64,000 bases of DNA from an uncultured Myxococcales bacterium (GTDB lineage Bacteria > Myxococcota_A > UBA9042). Of the stretch, positions 41,145 to 50,227 are shown piece after piece. The position numbers and the translations under genes are program-made. The notes under the pieces are model-generated. The model had not been told where the DNA came from. It did no database searches and saw only the letters and a program-made list of their open reading frames with translations. The stretch lies in contig CAIYBN010000142.1 in assembly GCA_903924465.1 (NCBI GenBank), positions 46,667 through 110,666 on the forward strand, in the 5' to 3' direction. Positions within the stretch are counted from its first letter, which is position 1. Every line of letters begins with the position of its first letter.

Positions 41145-42088
41145 TCCCGATACCACGCCACTTGTTGGGCAATACCGTCGGCGATCGGCATCTGCGGCGC
41201 GTAACCCAACGCCGCGTGCGCGCGGGTCAAATCTGCCCAAGTGCGATCCACATCGCCCGCTTGCATCGGCTGCCAGTGGATGTGCGCCGGCTTGCCCACG
41301 GCCGTCTCAATGTGGGCAACCAGCTCGCGCAGCGAAATGGGCTCCGAATGGCCAATGTTGTAAATGGCGTAGCCCGGCTGGGACGTGCGCTCCAGCGCGC
41401 GCGCGATCCCGTCGACGGTGTCCAGCACAAACGTGTAGTCCCGACTCGATGAGCCATCGCCGTACAGCACGATCGGCTCGCCGTCGTCGATCATCCGGAT
41501 GAACTTGGCGATCGCCAGATCCGGACGTTGACGCGGGCCGTAGACCGTGAAAAATCGCAAGCAAATCGTGGAGATGTCGTGCAGGTGATGCCACGTGTAG
41601 CAGAGCAATTCGCCGGCTTTCTTGGTCGCCGCGTACGGCGAGATCGGCCGATCGACGGGCTCATCCTCGGCAAATGGCACGCGCTGGGCATTGCCGTAGA
41701 CCGACGAACTGGACGCGAACACGAGCCGCTGGATGCCCGCTTCGCGCATCGCTTGGAGCACATGCAACGTACCGCGGATATTGATGTCTTCATAGACCAA
41801 CGGCTCGCGGATCGACGGTTGTACGCCCGCCATGGCTGCGAGATGGACGACGGCATCGACGCCGGGCATCGCCGCACGCAGCGCCGGCAGGTCGCGCAGA
41901 TCGACCCGCAGCAAGTGGAAACGATCGCCGCCAACCTGCGCGATGTGCGCGACGTTGCGCTCTTTTTGCGCTGGATCGTAATACGCGTTGAAGTGATCGA
42001 GGCCAACGACCGTGTGGCCGTCACGCAGCAGGCGCTCGCACAAGTGCGAACCGATGAACCCTGCCGCACCTGTCACCAGCACACGCAT
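41132..42088 (-). CDS. NAD-dependent sugar nucleotide epimerase (UDP-glucuronate 4-epimerase-like)
   Basis: An extended short-chain dehydrogenase acting on nucleotide sugars. The 318-residue protein has the Rossmann motif TGAAGFIG at residues 6-13, the catalytic Ser in SSSSVYG (127-131) and the YxxxK pair Tyr152/Lys156. The segment HFNAYYDPAQKERN is characteristic of UDP-glucuronate 4-epimerase and related enzymes. GAGG precedes the ATG at 42088. The likely role is cell-envelope polysaccharide precursor supply; the exact substrate is uncertain. Confidence 0.88.
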   Translation of the reverse strand: MRVLVTGAAGFIGSHLCERLLRDGHTVVGLDHFNAYYDPAQKERNVAHIAQVGGDRFHLLRVDLRDLPALRAAMPGVDAVVHLAAMAGVQPSIREPLVYEDINIRGTLHVLQAMREAGIQRLVFASSSSVYGNAQRVPFAEDEPVDRPISPYAATKKAGELLCYTWHHLHDISTICLRFFTVYGPRQRPDLAIAKFIRMIDDGEPIVLYGDGSSSRDYTFVLDTVDGIARALERTSQPGYAIYNIGHSEPISLRELVAHIETAVGKPAHIHWQPMQAGDVDRTWADLTRAHAALGYAPQMPIADGIAQQVAWYRDQTK

Positions 42089-42206
42089 GCGACCTCGCGC
42101 CGACGGCGACGTCAGCCGCTGTAGCATAGGGCGTCACCGCGGTGGCGCCAAGAGGCGGACTTGCCAGCAGCCGACGCGTGTGCGATCCATGCGGCAGGAG
42201 GCTGTC

Positions 42207-43214
42207 ATGGCGCGCAAACCGTCGCTTGTGGTGATTACCGGTGTCGGCGGCCGGCTGGGGCAACTGCTCGCCCGACGGCTGCACCGTCAGGAAGGCATTC
42301 AGGTCGCGGGCATCGACCGGCGGGCCTTTCCGCGCAAAGCTGCGGATATTGAACATCTGCGCATCGACATTCGCCGCAAGGCCGCCGAAGACCTGTTCCG
42401 CACGCGCCAGGTCGACGTGATCTTCCACCTCGGCGTCATGCACGACCCGCGCCAAGGATCGGGCGAGCACCACACGTGGAATATCCGAGGAACGCAACAG
42501 ATTCTCGAATTTGCCCACCGCTACAACGTGCCGAAGGTGGTGATTCTGTCGACTGGCGATGTCTACGGCCCGGCGGGCGACAATCCGGCGTTCATCACCG
42601 AGGACGCGCCGTTGCTGGGGGCTCAGCGCTTCGCCGCCCTGCGCGACCTGATCGCCGTGGACATGACCGCACAGTCGTGGTTTTGGAAGCATCCGGAAAT
42701 CGAGACTGTGGTGCTGCGGCCAGCGCACATCCTGGGCGCGACGCACAACGCCGTGTCCAACTACCTACGCTTGCAGCGAATTCCCGTGCTGATGGGCTTT
42801 GACCCGATGATGCAAGTCCTGCACGAAGAAGACGCTGTGACCGCGCTGTTGGCGGCCGCGACGCCGGGCGTGCGCGGGGTGTTCAACATCGTCGGACCGG
42901 ATGCGCTGCCGTTGCGCAAGCTGATCGAAGTGGCCGGCAAGGAGACGCTGGAATTGCCGCACGTCGTCCTGCCGACCGTCGTGAATCGACTGTTCCAGAT
43001 GGGTTTTGCCGAGTTTCCCTCCGCTGAACTCGACTACCTGCGCTACGCCGCCACGATGGATGGCTCGCGCGCACGCGAGGTCCTGCGGTTTCGTCCCGAA
43101 TACGGCGTGCGCGACGCGGTGTCTGCGGCCCTGCGCCGCGACATCTTCGACGGCGCCGCGGAAAATGGCAGCAAGGCGCTGCGTCAACGGGCCGCGGCGG
43201 CCGCGGTGATTTGA
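42207..43214 (+). CDS. SDR-like NAD-binding protein with degraded YxxxK motif
   Basis: A 335-residue extended SDR/epimerase-fold protein. The N-terminal glycine motif TGVGGRLG (residues 11-18) and LSTGDVYG (catalytic Ser region, ~115) are present. The position expected to hold YxxxK reads FAALR (Phe142, Arg146). This suggests loss of classical dehydrogenase chemistry, a regulatory or binding role, or a changed mechanism. AGGAGG lies six bases before the ATG at 42207, which decides the start. It is divergent from the epimerase gene, with a 118-base gap. Confidence 0.82.
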   Translation: MARKPSLVVITGVGGRLGQLLARRLHRQEGIQVAGIDRRAFPRKAADIEHLRIDIRRKAAEDLFRTRQVDVIFHLGVMHDPRQGSGEHHTWNIRGTQQILEFAHRYNVPKVVILSTGDVYGPAGDNPAFITEDAPLLGAQRFAALRDLIAVDMTAQSWFWKHPEIETVVLRPAHILGATHNAVSNYLRLQRIPVLMGFDPMMQVLHEEDAVTALLAAATPGVRGVFNIVGPDALPLRKLIEVAGKETLELPHVVLPTVVNRLFQMGFAEFPSAELDYLRYAATMDGSRAREVLRFRPEYGVRDAVSAALRRDIFDGAAENGSKALRQRAAAAAVI

Positions 43215-43382
43215 CCCAGCAACTGCCAGTTCGTCCCCTGCCGAACCAGCATCCACCAGCGGTTTGTGCGCGGCGACGCCGAACTGCGCCAGAAGCGGTG
43301 GATCGCGGCGAAGTCCCGGCTTTGACGCCTGTGCGTGGTCAGGTTACCGTGTCGCCGGACGCGGAAGCGGGAGTGAGATGCC

Positions 43383-45038
43383 ATGATGAACGGTGCCCAG
43401 ACCCTGTTGCGCACACTGGTGGATGCCGGTGTCGACGTGTGCTTTACCAACCCAGGCACGTCGGAAATGCACTTCGTCGCCGCGCTCGACACCGTGCCGG
43501 AGATGCGGGCGGTGCTCGCGCTGTTTGAGGGCGTGGCCACGGGCGCCGCGGACGGCTATGCGCGGATGGCAGACAAGCCGGCGGCGACGCTGCTGCACCT
43601 CGGCTGCGGGCTGGGCAACGGCCTGGCCAACCTCCACAACGCGCGCAAAGGTAAAGTGCCGGTGGTGAACATCGTCGGCGATCACGCGACCTACCACGTG
43701 CAGTATGACGCGCAGCTGCAGTCGGACATCGAGACGACGGCGCGCAATGTGTCGACCTGGGTGCGGACGACGCAGAAGACCGAGGATTTGGGCCGCGATG
43801 CAGCCGAAGCGATCGCGACCTCGATGGGGCCGCCGGGACAGGTCGCGACGCTGATCCTGCCGGCCGATGTGTCGTGGAGCGAGGGCGGCGTCGTGGCGCA
43901 GTTGCCCAAGATGCCGCCGCCGGAACGCGCGACCGACGCGGTCATCGACGCGATTGCCGAGGCGCTGAAAGGTCCGGGCAAAACGGCATTCCTGTTGGGT
44001 GGTCGCGCGCTGCGGGAACCGGCGCTGCTGGCGGCCGCACGCATCGCGGCGCAGACGGGCACCAAACTCTTCGCGGAGGTGTTCCCGACCCGCATCGAGC
44101 GCGGTGCCGGCCTGCCGCACGTCGAGCGTATCGCCTACCTCGCCGAATTGGCGTCCGTGCAACTGACGGGCATCGAGCACCTCATCCTCGTGGACGCCAA
44201 GGCGCCGGTGTCGTTCTTCGCGTACCCGGGCAAGAAGAGCTATCTCGTGCCGGACGGTTGTACGGTGCACACGCTGGCGAGTTTCACCCAGGACGCGCAG
44301 GGCGGATTGGACGCGCTGGTCCGGCGGCTGGGGGCTGAGGGCGCGACTCCGGCGCTGCAAGCCGCGGAGCGCCCGGACCTGCCAAGCGGCAAGCTGACGG
44401 CGGAGAAGGTCTGCCGGGCGATTGGCCACCTGCTGCCGGAACGCGCGATCATCGTCGACGAAGCGCAGACGTCAGGCGTGATGCTGCCGACGAGTACGGC
44501 CGGCGCGCCGCGCCACGATTTGCTGGCGCTGACCGGTGGCGCGATTGGCTTGGGTCTGCCGCTGGCGGTGGGTGCGGCGGTGGCGTGTCCGGACCGGCAG
44601 GTACTGGCGCTCGTGGGCGATGGCTCGGCGATGTACACCATCCAGGCGCTGTGGACGATGGCGCGTGAACGGCTGAACGTGGTGACGGTGGTGTTCAGCA
44701 ACCGTTCGTATGCGATTCTGAATGTGGAACTGCAGCGCGTTGGCGCGACCGGCGCGGGAGCAGCGGCCAAGTCCCAGTTGGACATCAGCAATCCGAACCT
44801 CGACTTCGTGGCGATCAGCCGAGGCATGGGTGTGCCGGCGACGCGTGCGACAACCTGTGAAGAGTTCGTAGCCGCGCTGCAGCAGGCGTTCGCGAACCCG
44901 GGGCCATATCTCATCGATGCGGTCGTGCCGAACGCGCTGGGTGGCCTGAAGCTGCTCGCGCTGCCGTACGTGCTGCAGTCGCTGAGCAGTCTGCCGCAAC
45001 CGATCGCCGCGGGGCTGAAGAACAAGATCGCGCCTTGA
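43383..45038 (+). CDS. thiamine-diphosphate-dependent enzyme, acetolactate synthase/benzoylformate decarboxylase-like
   Basis: A 551-residue ThDP enzyme with the three-domain fold (PYR, middle, PP). The activating Glu49 is in FEGVATGAADGYARM, and the ThDP/Mg motif is GDGSAMYTIQALWTMA followed by FSNRSY. It lacks an FAD-type middle-domain fingerprint that I can recognise and has no neighbouring regulatory subunit gene, so biosynthetic acetolactate synthase is unlikely. The best description is the IlvX-like or benzoylformate decarboxylase-like subgroup. The substrate is unknown. GGGAG is just upstream; ATGATG gives two adjacent starts. Confidence 0.86.
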   Translation: MMNGAQTLLRTLVDAGVDVCFTNPGTSEMHFVAALDTVPEMRAVLALFEGVATGAADGYARMADKPAATLLHLGCGLGNGLANLHNARKGKVPVVNIVGDHATYHVQYDAQLQSDIETTARNVSTWVRTTQKTEDLGRDAAEAIATSMGPPGQVATLILPADVSWSEGGVVAQLPKMPPPERATDAVIDAIAEALKGPGKTAFLLGGRALREPALLAAARIAAQTGTKLFAEVFPTRIERGAGLPHVERIAYLAELASVQLTGIEHLILVDAKAPVSFFAYPGKKSYLVPDGCTVHTLASFTQDAQGGLDALVRRLGAEGATPALQAAERPDLPSGKLTAEKVCRAIGHLLPERAIIVDEAQTSGVMLPTSTAGAPRHDLLALTGGAIGLGLPLAVGAAVACPDRQVLALVGDGSAMYTIQALWTMARERLNVVTVVFSNRSYAILNVELQRVGATGAGAAAKSQLDISNPNLDFVAISRGMGVPATRATTCEEFVAALQQAFANPGPYLIDAVVPNALGGLKLLALPYVLQSLSSLPQPIAAGLKNKIAP

Positions 45039-45260
45039 CCGATGCGGCTGACTTGGCTGGCCGCAGCGCAGCGTGTCGCCCGACGTGCGCCATCGCAGGG
45101 GCAAATACTTCACCGCATCAAGCCTGAACATGCGGACCGATGTCGGACACCAAACTTCTTTGGTCAGACCTGTTGCATCTCGGACTGGGACCGCGAGCGT
45201 GCACCGCCGGTGGCACGCCGCGGATCGAAAACGGATGAGCTCGAACTTCGGTCGGAGTGT

Positions 45261-46523
45261 TTACTTCCGCCACAGCGGCACGCTCAGCACGACAGCCAAC
45301 GCTCCCATTGCCGCCAGCGCGTTCCAGGCACCCGTCCACCCCGAGTGGTCGACGATGGCAGCGATGCCCACGCCGGCCAGACTGGCTCCCAGATAGCCGA
45401 CGCCGTCGAGTAGTCCTGCCGCGGTTGCAGCAGCGTGGCGACCGCCAAAATCCAGCGCGATCACGCCACCGCCGACCATCGAATACGGCCCGAGCAGGCA
45501 GAAGCCAGCAAGACCCGTCAATGGCACAGCAAGCGTCGCCGGAGCCACGCCCGTGCCCGAGGCGAGCGCGGGCAGGTGCGCCAGCGCGAGGAGACTCAGC
45601 ACGAGACATGTCAGCAGTACCGCGATGATGGGACCGCGGCGGCCGTCGGAAAAGCGGTCCGAAAACCAGCCTGCCAGCAGCGTCCCGGCGAGGCCCAGCA
45701 GCGGAAAAGCAGTGGACTTGAAGACCGCGGCCGCATTGCCTGCGCCCAAATCGGAGAAGTAGCGCGGCATCCACAGGTTGAACGTCTCCCGGACGACCGT
45801 GAGCGCCAAGGACAGGCCAAGGACTGTCCAAAATGCCCGGCGCGACAAAAGGGCCCGTATCGGCTCGTGCCACGGCGGCTTGGTCTCCACAACAGCGGCT
45901 TCCGCCTCATCGGTGGGCAGTTCGTCCAGCCCCGCGTCAGCTGGCGTCTGCACGATCAAGCCGCGCACCAACTCTCCAATCGCGATGAGCAAGGCCGCAG
46001 GGGCCCAGAACAACGCTTGCCAACCCGACGTCATGCTCAGAACCCCGGCGAGCAGCATCGGCGTGAAGACGCCGCCGAATTGATAGCTGGTGGAAATCGC
46101 GCCCATGGCCGTGCCGTAACGCGACGTCTGGAACCAGCGCGGCATGATTTGCACCAGGCCGGCCCAGCCGAGCGATTGGAAGACGCGGCTCAGTCCCCAC
46201 AGGGCGATGAAGAGCCAAAGAGGGCCGCCGATGCCGATCAGCAAGTTGGCGGCCGCGGACGCATACAGGCCGAAGAAGAAGACGCGGCGACCGCCGATGC
46301 GATCGGCAATGGGGCCCGCGACGACCTTGCCGACGGCGTAGCAGAGCGTGCCGATCGAGGCGATTTCGCCGAAAGTGGTCTTGTCGATGCCGTGCCCGGT
46401 CTCAAGGATTTTGGCGGCGGCGGACAGGTTGTTGCGACACAGGTAGAACGCAGCGTAGCCGATGAGCAGGCCCCAGAACGTCCGGGTACGGGCGCGGGTG
46501 AATGCGCGCGCGGCGGAGATCAC
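45261..46523 (-). CDS. MFS transporter of the organophosphate:phosphate antiporter type
   Basis: A 420-residue, 12-helix major facilitator. The first helix region reads FWGLLIGYAAFYLCRNNLS, the signature style of the GlpT/UhpT/PgtP family, followed by GPIADRIGGRRVF. The start is taken as GTG 46523, which overlaps the phnX stop as GTGA and has GGGGAA upstream. A longer ATG reading from 46586 would lie mostly inside phnX. Being third in a phnW-phnX operon, it probably imports 2-aminoethylphosphonate or a related phosphonate (inference from context). Confidence 0.85.
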   Translation of the reverse strand: MISAARAFTRARTRTFWGLLIGYAAFYLCRNNLSAAAKILETGHGIDKTTFGEIASIGTLCYAVGKVVAGPIADRIGGRRVFFFGLYASAAANLLIGIGGPLWLFIALWGLSRVFQSLGWAGLVQIMPRWFQTSRYGTAMGAISTSYQFGGVFTPMLLAGVLSMTSGWQALFWAPAALLIAIGELVRGLIVQTPADAGLDELPTDEAEAAVVETKPPWHEPIRALLSRRAFWTVLGLSLALTVVRETFNLWMPRYFSDLGAGNAAAVFKSTAFPLLGLAGTLLAGWFSDRFSDGRRGPIIAVLLTCLVLSLLALAHLPALASGTGVAPATLAVPLTGLAGFCLLGPYSMVGGGVIALDFGGRHAAATAAGLLDGVGYLGASLAGVGIAAIVDHSGWTGAWNALAAMGALAVVLSVPLWRK

Positions 46524-47350
46524 GGACGTTCCCCAGCAGCCAAGCGGCCATTGATGTCGGCAAAGATGCCCGGGATTTCCGCCCAAGAATCAGCGAGATA
46601 GTGCGCGCCAGCGCGGCCGAGCGCGTCGTGGGCAAGCGCGACCAACGAATCCCGTTCACTGGCGTCGAGTTTGGCGAATTCGGCTTCGGAAAGTCCGACT
46701 TCGTTGCCGCACGCCGTCAGCGCCACTGTCCAGCAACCGGCGTTGCGGCCTTCATCGACGTCGGCGGCCGTGTCACCGATCTTGACGACCGCAGCCGGCG
46801 GCCACACGCCAAGCGACTGCAGGTTCTGCCAAATCATCCACGGCGCGGGTCGGCCAGCCGGGGTCTGATCGCCTGCGACCATGGCATCCGGCTGATACCC
46901 TTGGCCCACCGCGGCGTGCGCCACGATGTCGAGCATCGACTTGGTGTAGCCGGTCGTCGAACCAACGCGGATGCCGTCGGCCCGCCATTGCGCCACGACG
47001 TCCAGCACTCCCGGAATCGGCTTGGCGAACTGGCCGAGCACGGCCAACTGCGTGGGCACGAAGCTGCGATAAACGGCGTCGATTTCGGCTTCCGTCGGCG
47101 CATGACCAAAGCGGTGCTGCCACTGCGCGGCGATGTGCGGCAGCGCGAAGATGGCGCCCAAATGGTCCCGCTTGGCTCGCCCCATCGGTCCACGCGCGTC
47201 GGCGGTGCTGACGTGGATATCGAGGCCTGAGAACACGCTGAGGAAGGCTTCCACGGGCGCACGCGAGCCGAAATCGACCGTCGTACCCGCCCAATCGAGG
47301 ATGGCTGCGCGGATCTGCAACGGTTGCGACGAGAACTGTGGATTGCGCAT
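46520..47350 (-). CDS. phnX: phosphonoacetaldehyde hydrolase
   Basis: PhnX cleaves the C-P bond of phosphonoacetaldehyde to acetaldehyde and phosphate. The 276-residue HAD-superfamily protein has the nucleophile Asp19 in AAILDWAGT and the Schiff-base Lys60 in RGPMGRAKRDHL, the combination unique to this enzyme. Later motifs are STTGYT and KIGDTAADVDEG. AAGGAG is five bases before the ATG at 47350. It follows phnW by 14 bases and overlaps the transporter gene, so the three form an operon. Confidence 0.95.
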   Translation of the reverse strand: MRNPQFSSQPLQIRAAILDWAGTTVDFGSRAPVEAFLSVFSGLDIHVSTADARGPMGRAKRDHLGAIFALPHIAAQWQHRFGHAPTEAEIDAVYRSFVPTQLAVLGQFAKPIPGVLDVVAQWRADGIRVGSTTGYTKSMLDIVAHAAVGQGYQPDAMVAGDQTPAGRPAPWMIWQNLQSLGVWPPAAVVKIGDTAADVDEGRNAGCWTVALTACGNEVGLSEAEFAKLDASERDSLVALAHDALGRAGAHYLADSWAEIPGIFADINGRLAAGERP

Positions 47351-47364
47351 GGAACTCCTTGGCA

Positions 47365-48474
47365 TCAATGCAGGACGACGCCCTGCGCGCTGAGCACCTC
47401 GCCCATGGCAGCGCAGAGCGCGGAGAAGTCGGCGGGGAACAAGCGGCCGATGGTGCCCACGCGGAAACAGTTGGCACTGCTGACTTTGCCTGGGTAGAGC
47501 GTGAAGCCGCGATCGGCCAGCGCTTGGTAGAACGAAGGGAAATCGAAACGCGCGTCGTCCGGGTAGCGGACCGAGGTGATAATCGGCCCCTGCAGCTCCG
47601 TCGGCAGCCATGTTCGCAAGCCTTCGCGCGCGAGACCGTCCAGCAATTCTGCGCGATTGGCCTGATAACGGGCATGGCGCGCCGCGATGCCGCCCTCCTC
47701 CGCCAGTTCCCGAAGCGCTTGATGAAACGCCGCGAGCACGTGCGTCGGCGGCGTGAAACGGAACTGCCCCGACCGGTCGAATTCCGCGGCCTGCGCGTAT
47801 AGATCCAGGCTCACGCTACGGGCACGACCGGCGCACTGGGCCAGCACATCGCGGCGCACGAGCGCGAACGAAAAGCCCGGCACGCCTTCGATGCACTTGT
47901 TGGCCGAAGACACCAGCGCGTCGATGCCGGCTGCGTCAAGATCCAGCGGTATGCCGCCAAAGCTGGACATGGCGTCGACGAGGAACAGCTTGCCGCGACG
48001 CTGCACCACCGCGCCAACGACATCCACCGGATTGACGATGCCCGACGTCGTTTCCGAATGGACGCACGCGACCACGTCGACTTCCGGACTGGCGGTCAAA
48101 GCCGCATCGATCGCCGCCGGGTCGACCTGCGCGTGCTCCGGCGCATCCACGACCATCGTCTCGATGCCAAGCCGCCGAGCAATCTCCGCGATCCGCTTGC
48201 CGTATGCGCCGTTTTGCGCCACCAGCAGCTTGCCGCCGCGGGGCACCAGCGTGCCAAGCGTCGCCTCCACGCCAAAGGTCCCGCTCCCCTGCATCGGCAG
48301 GCAGGTCCAGCGCGTCGGAATCTTCGTGCCGAGCGCCACCAACTGCTGCCGAATGTCCGCGATCATCTGAACGAACCGGGCGTCGCGCGAGCCAAAATCA
48401 CGCAGCATCGCGGCCTTGACCGTCTCGCTCGTGGTCAGCGGTCCTGGGGTGAAAAGCAGCGTGCGTTCGGTCAT
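47365..48474 (-). CDS. phnW: 2-aminoethylphosphonate--pyruvate transaminase
   Basis: PhnW moves the amino group of 2-aminoethylphosphonate to pyruvate, giving phosphonoacetaldehyde for PhnX. The 369-residue fold-type I PLP enzyme starts MTERTLLFTPGPLTTSETV, has the cofactor Asp in LFLVDAMSSFGG and the Schiff-base Lys193 in SSANKCIEGVPG. AGGAGG precedes the ATG at 48474. It is the first gene of the phnW-phnX-MFS operon, a hydrolytic phosphonate pathway independent of C-P lyase. Confidence 0.95.
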   Translation of the reverse strand: MTERTLLFTPGPLTTSETVKAAMLRDFGSRDARFVQMIADIRQQLVALGTKIPTRWTCLPMQGSGTFGVEATLGTLVPRGGKLLVAQNGAYGKRIAEIARRLGIETMVVDAPEHAQVDPAAIDAALTASPEVDVVACVHSETTSGIVNPVDVVGAVVQRRGKLFLVDAMSSFGGIPLDLDAAGIDALVSSANKCIEGVPGFSFALVRRDVLAQCAGRARSVSLDLYAQAAEFDRSGQFRFTPPTHVLAAFHQALRELAEEGGIAARHARYQANRAELLDGLAREGLRTWLPTELQGPIITSVRYPDDARFDFPSFYQALADRGFTLYPGKVSSANCFRVGTIGRLFPADFSALCAAMGEVLSAQGVVLH

Positions 48475-48652
48475 GGCGGCCTCCTGGCGGCCCAAACACT
48501 CGGCCACGTGCGCAACAATGGAGTGACGCGCGCGCGACGAATTGAGCGCGGCCAGCGACAACGCGAATCCGTTGCCGAACCGTCATCGTCGCCGTGCGCT
48601 TTGCGCGGATCCTCCCCGCCACCGGGACGCTTTCCCGGCTCGGAGACCGGAC

Positions 48653-50194
48653 ATGCGCTATCCTCACCCTTTCCTCCTCTTGCTCGGGCTCGCCACGGGG
48701 TGCGCGAGCACTGCGACCTCGGCGCCGGACGCTGCGTTCGACATCACAGCGGATACGACTCAGGACACGGTGACTGAGGCGGGATCCAAGCGATACGTCT
48801 TCCCTGCCTGCGACCCGACGGCGACAACCCAGCGCGTCAGCTTTGTGCACGTCAACGACTTGCACGCGTCGTACACGCCGCTCAGCGACGGCATCAGCCC
48901 GGTCGCGCGCATCGTCGGCTTTCTTCAGCAATCGCGTGCAGAAAACCCGTACACGGTGTTCACCGACGGCGGCGACGACTACGAAAAAGGCTCGGTCGCG
49001 GAACTTCTCTCACAAGGTCAAGCCACGCGCGAAATCGTTCGCGCCATGCAGTTCGACGTTCGCGTCATCGGCAACCACGACTACGGCTGGAGCGAGGACG
49101 AAGTGCTCGCCGATTCCCAGGATCCTGTGGCGCATGTACTCAGCAGCAACATCCATTACATTGGCAACGATTTGGATCGCTTCGGCGCCGTCGAATTCAC
49201 CGTGATGCAGATTGGCTGCGTGAAAGTCGGCTTTTTTGGCCTGACCTCGCAGCCATGGGATTCGACGGACAATCTTGCGCCGGGCGACTACTACCCCGAT
49301 TTTCCGTCCAACTACGACTACGTCGCGGTCGCCACGGACATCGTGGCCAAACACCGCAAGGAGGTGGACTTGCTGATCGCCGTGGACCACATCGGTCTGG
49401 AGGCCGACCAGCTGCTTGTCCAAGCGGTGCCCGGCATCGACGCGATCCTGAGCGGCCACTCGCACTCGTTCACGCTCATGCCGCTGGCGGATCCGGCGAT
49501 GCCACCGGTCGTGCAGTCAGGCGCCTTTTGCCAGCACGTGATCCGTCTGGACGTGGACATCGATTTGAAGACGCGAAAGATCAAGCACTTTGACTATGAG
49601 ACCGCTGACCTGTCGCAAGGCAGCGTTACGCCGGTGAACGACGCGATGAATGCGAGCGTGCTGGCCATCGTCCGCAAGCACGCGCCGGAGTGGGACAAGC
49701 CGCTGGCGACCCTCGCAGGCGCAGTGGGTCAAGCGGATGCGGCGCAGTTGGCTGCTCGGGCGGAACGCGCGGTGCTGGCGGTGGACGCGGCGCTTGTCGA
49801 CGTCTACACGACGTGGACGCTGTGGCTGCCGGGCGAGCTCACGCAGCAGAAGCTGGCCGAGATGTTCAAGGTGGAGCGCGAACCGCCGGGCTCGCCGGGC
49901 TTCAACGCGGCGTACACGGCGAAAATCACGGGCGGCGAGTTGCAGAAACTTCAGCATCTCAATCCCGAAAACTGGGCGTTCGTCGGCCCGGCGACCATCG
50001 ATCCGCAGCACGTGTACACGCTGGGACTTCAGAAACGCACGGCGCTCAATCCCGCGCAAATGCCCGACGGCGTGACCGTGACCGAGCCCATGGCCGCGAT
50101 GGAAATGTGGGAGGTGTTGGACAAGTACGCGCGAGCGCGGTCGCAGGCATGCCAGTACCTGGACGTGGACGACAAGCTGCCGACGTGTCCGTGA
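48653..50194 (+). CDS. 5'-nucleotidase/metallophosphatase-family lipoprotein
   Basis: A 513-residue exported metallophosphoesterase with C-terminal 5'-nucleotidase-like domain. The lipobox is LGLATGC (Cys17), followed by an Asp/Thr linker. Metal-binding motifs in order are HVNDLHA (Asp69, His71), DGGDDYEKGS, IGNHDYGW and SGHSHSFT. The first Gly-Asp motif is DGGDD rather than the usual DAGD, but the acidic ligand is kept. The probable role is phosphate release from nucleotides or related esters at the cell surface. GGAGACC precedes the ATG. It is divergent from the phosphonate operon. Confidence 0.88.
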   Translation: MRYPHPFLLLLGLATGCASTATSAPDAAFDITADTTQDTVTEAGSKRYVFPACDPTATTQRVSFVHVNDLHASYTPLSDGISPVARIVGFLQQSRAENPYTVFTDGGDDYEKGSVAELLSQGQATREIVRAMQFDVRVIGNHDYGWSEDEVLADSQDPVAHVLSSNIHYIGNDLDRFGAVEFTVMQIGCVKVGFFGLTSQPWDSTDNLAPGDYYPDFPSNYDYVAVATDIVAKHRKEVDLLIAVDHIGLEADQLLVQAVPGIDAILSGHSHSFTLMPLADPAMPPVVQSGAFCQHVIRLDVDIDLKTRKIKHFDYETADLSQGSVTPVNDAMNASVLAIVRKHAPEWDKPLATLAGAVGQADAAQLAARAERAVLAVDAALVDVYTTWTLWLPGELTQQKLAEMFKVEREPPGSPGFNAAYTAKITGGELQKLQHLNPENWAFVGPATIDPQHVYTLGLQKRTALNPAQMPDGVTVTEPMAAMEMWEVLDKYARARSQACQYLDVDDKLPTCP

Positions 50195-50227
50195 CGCAGT
50201 TGGAGCGCCAAGCAGCGCAGGCGCGGG

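Noticed and set aside
45039..45260. Small gene or RNA between the TPP enzyme and the MFS gene
   Set aside because: The short frames here have no ribosome site or recognisable product, and no tRNA-like cloverleaf was seen.
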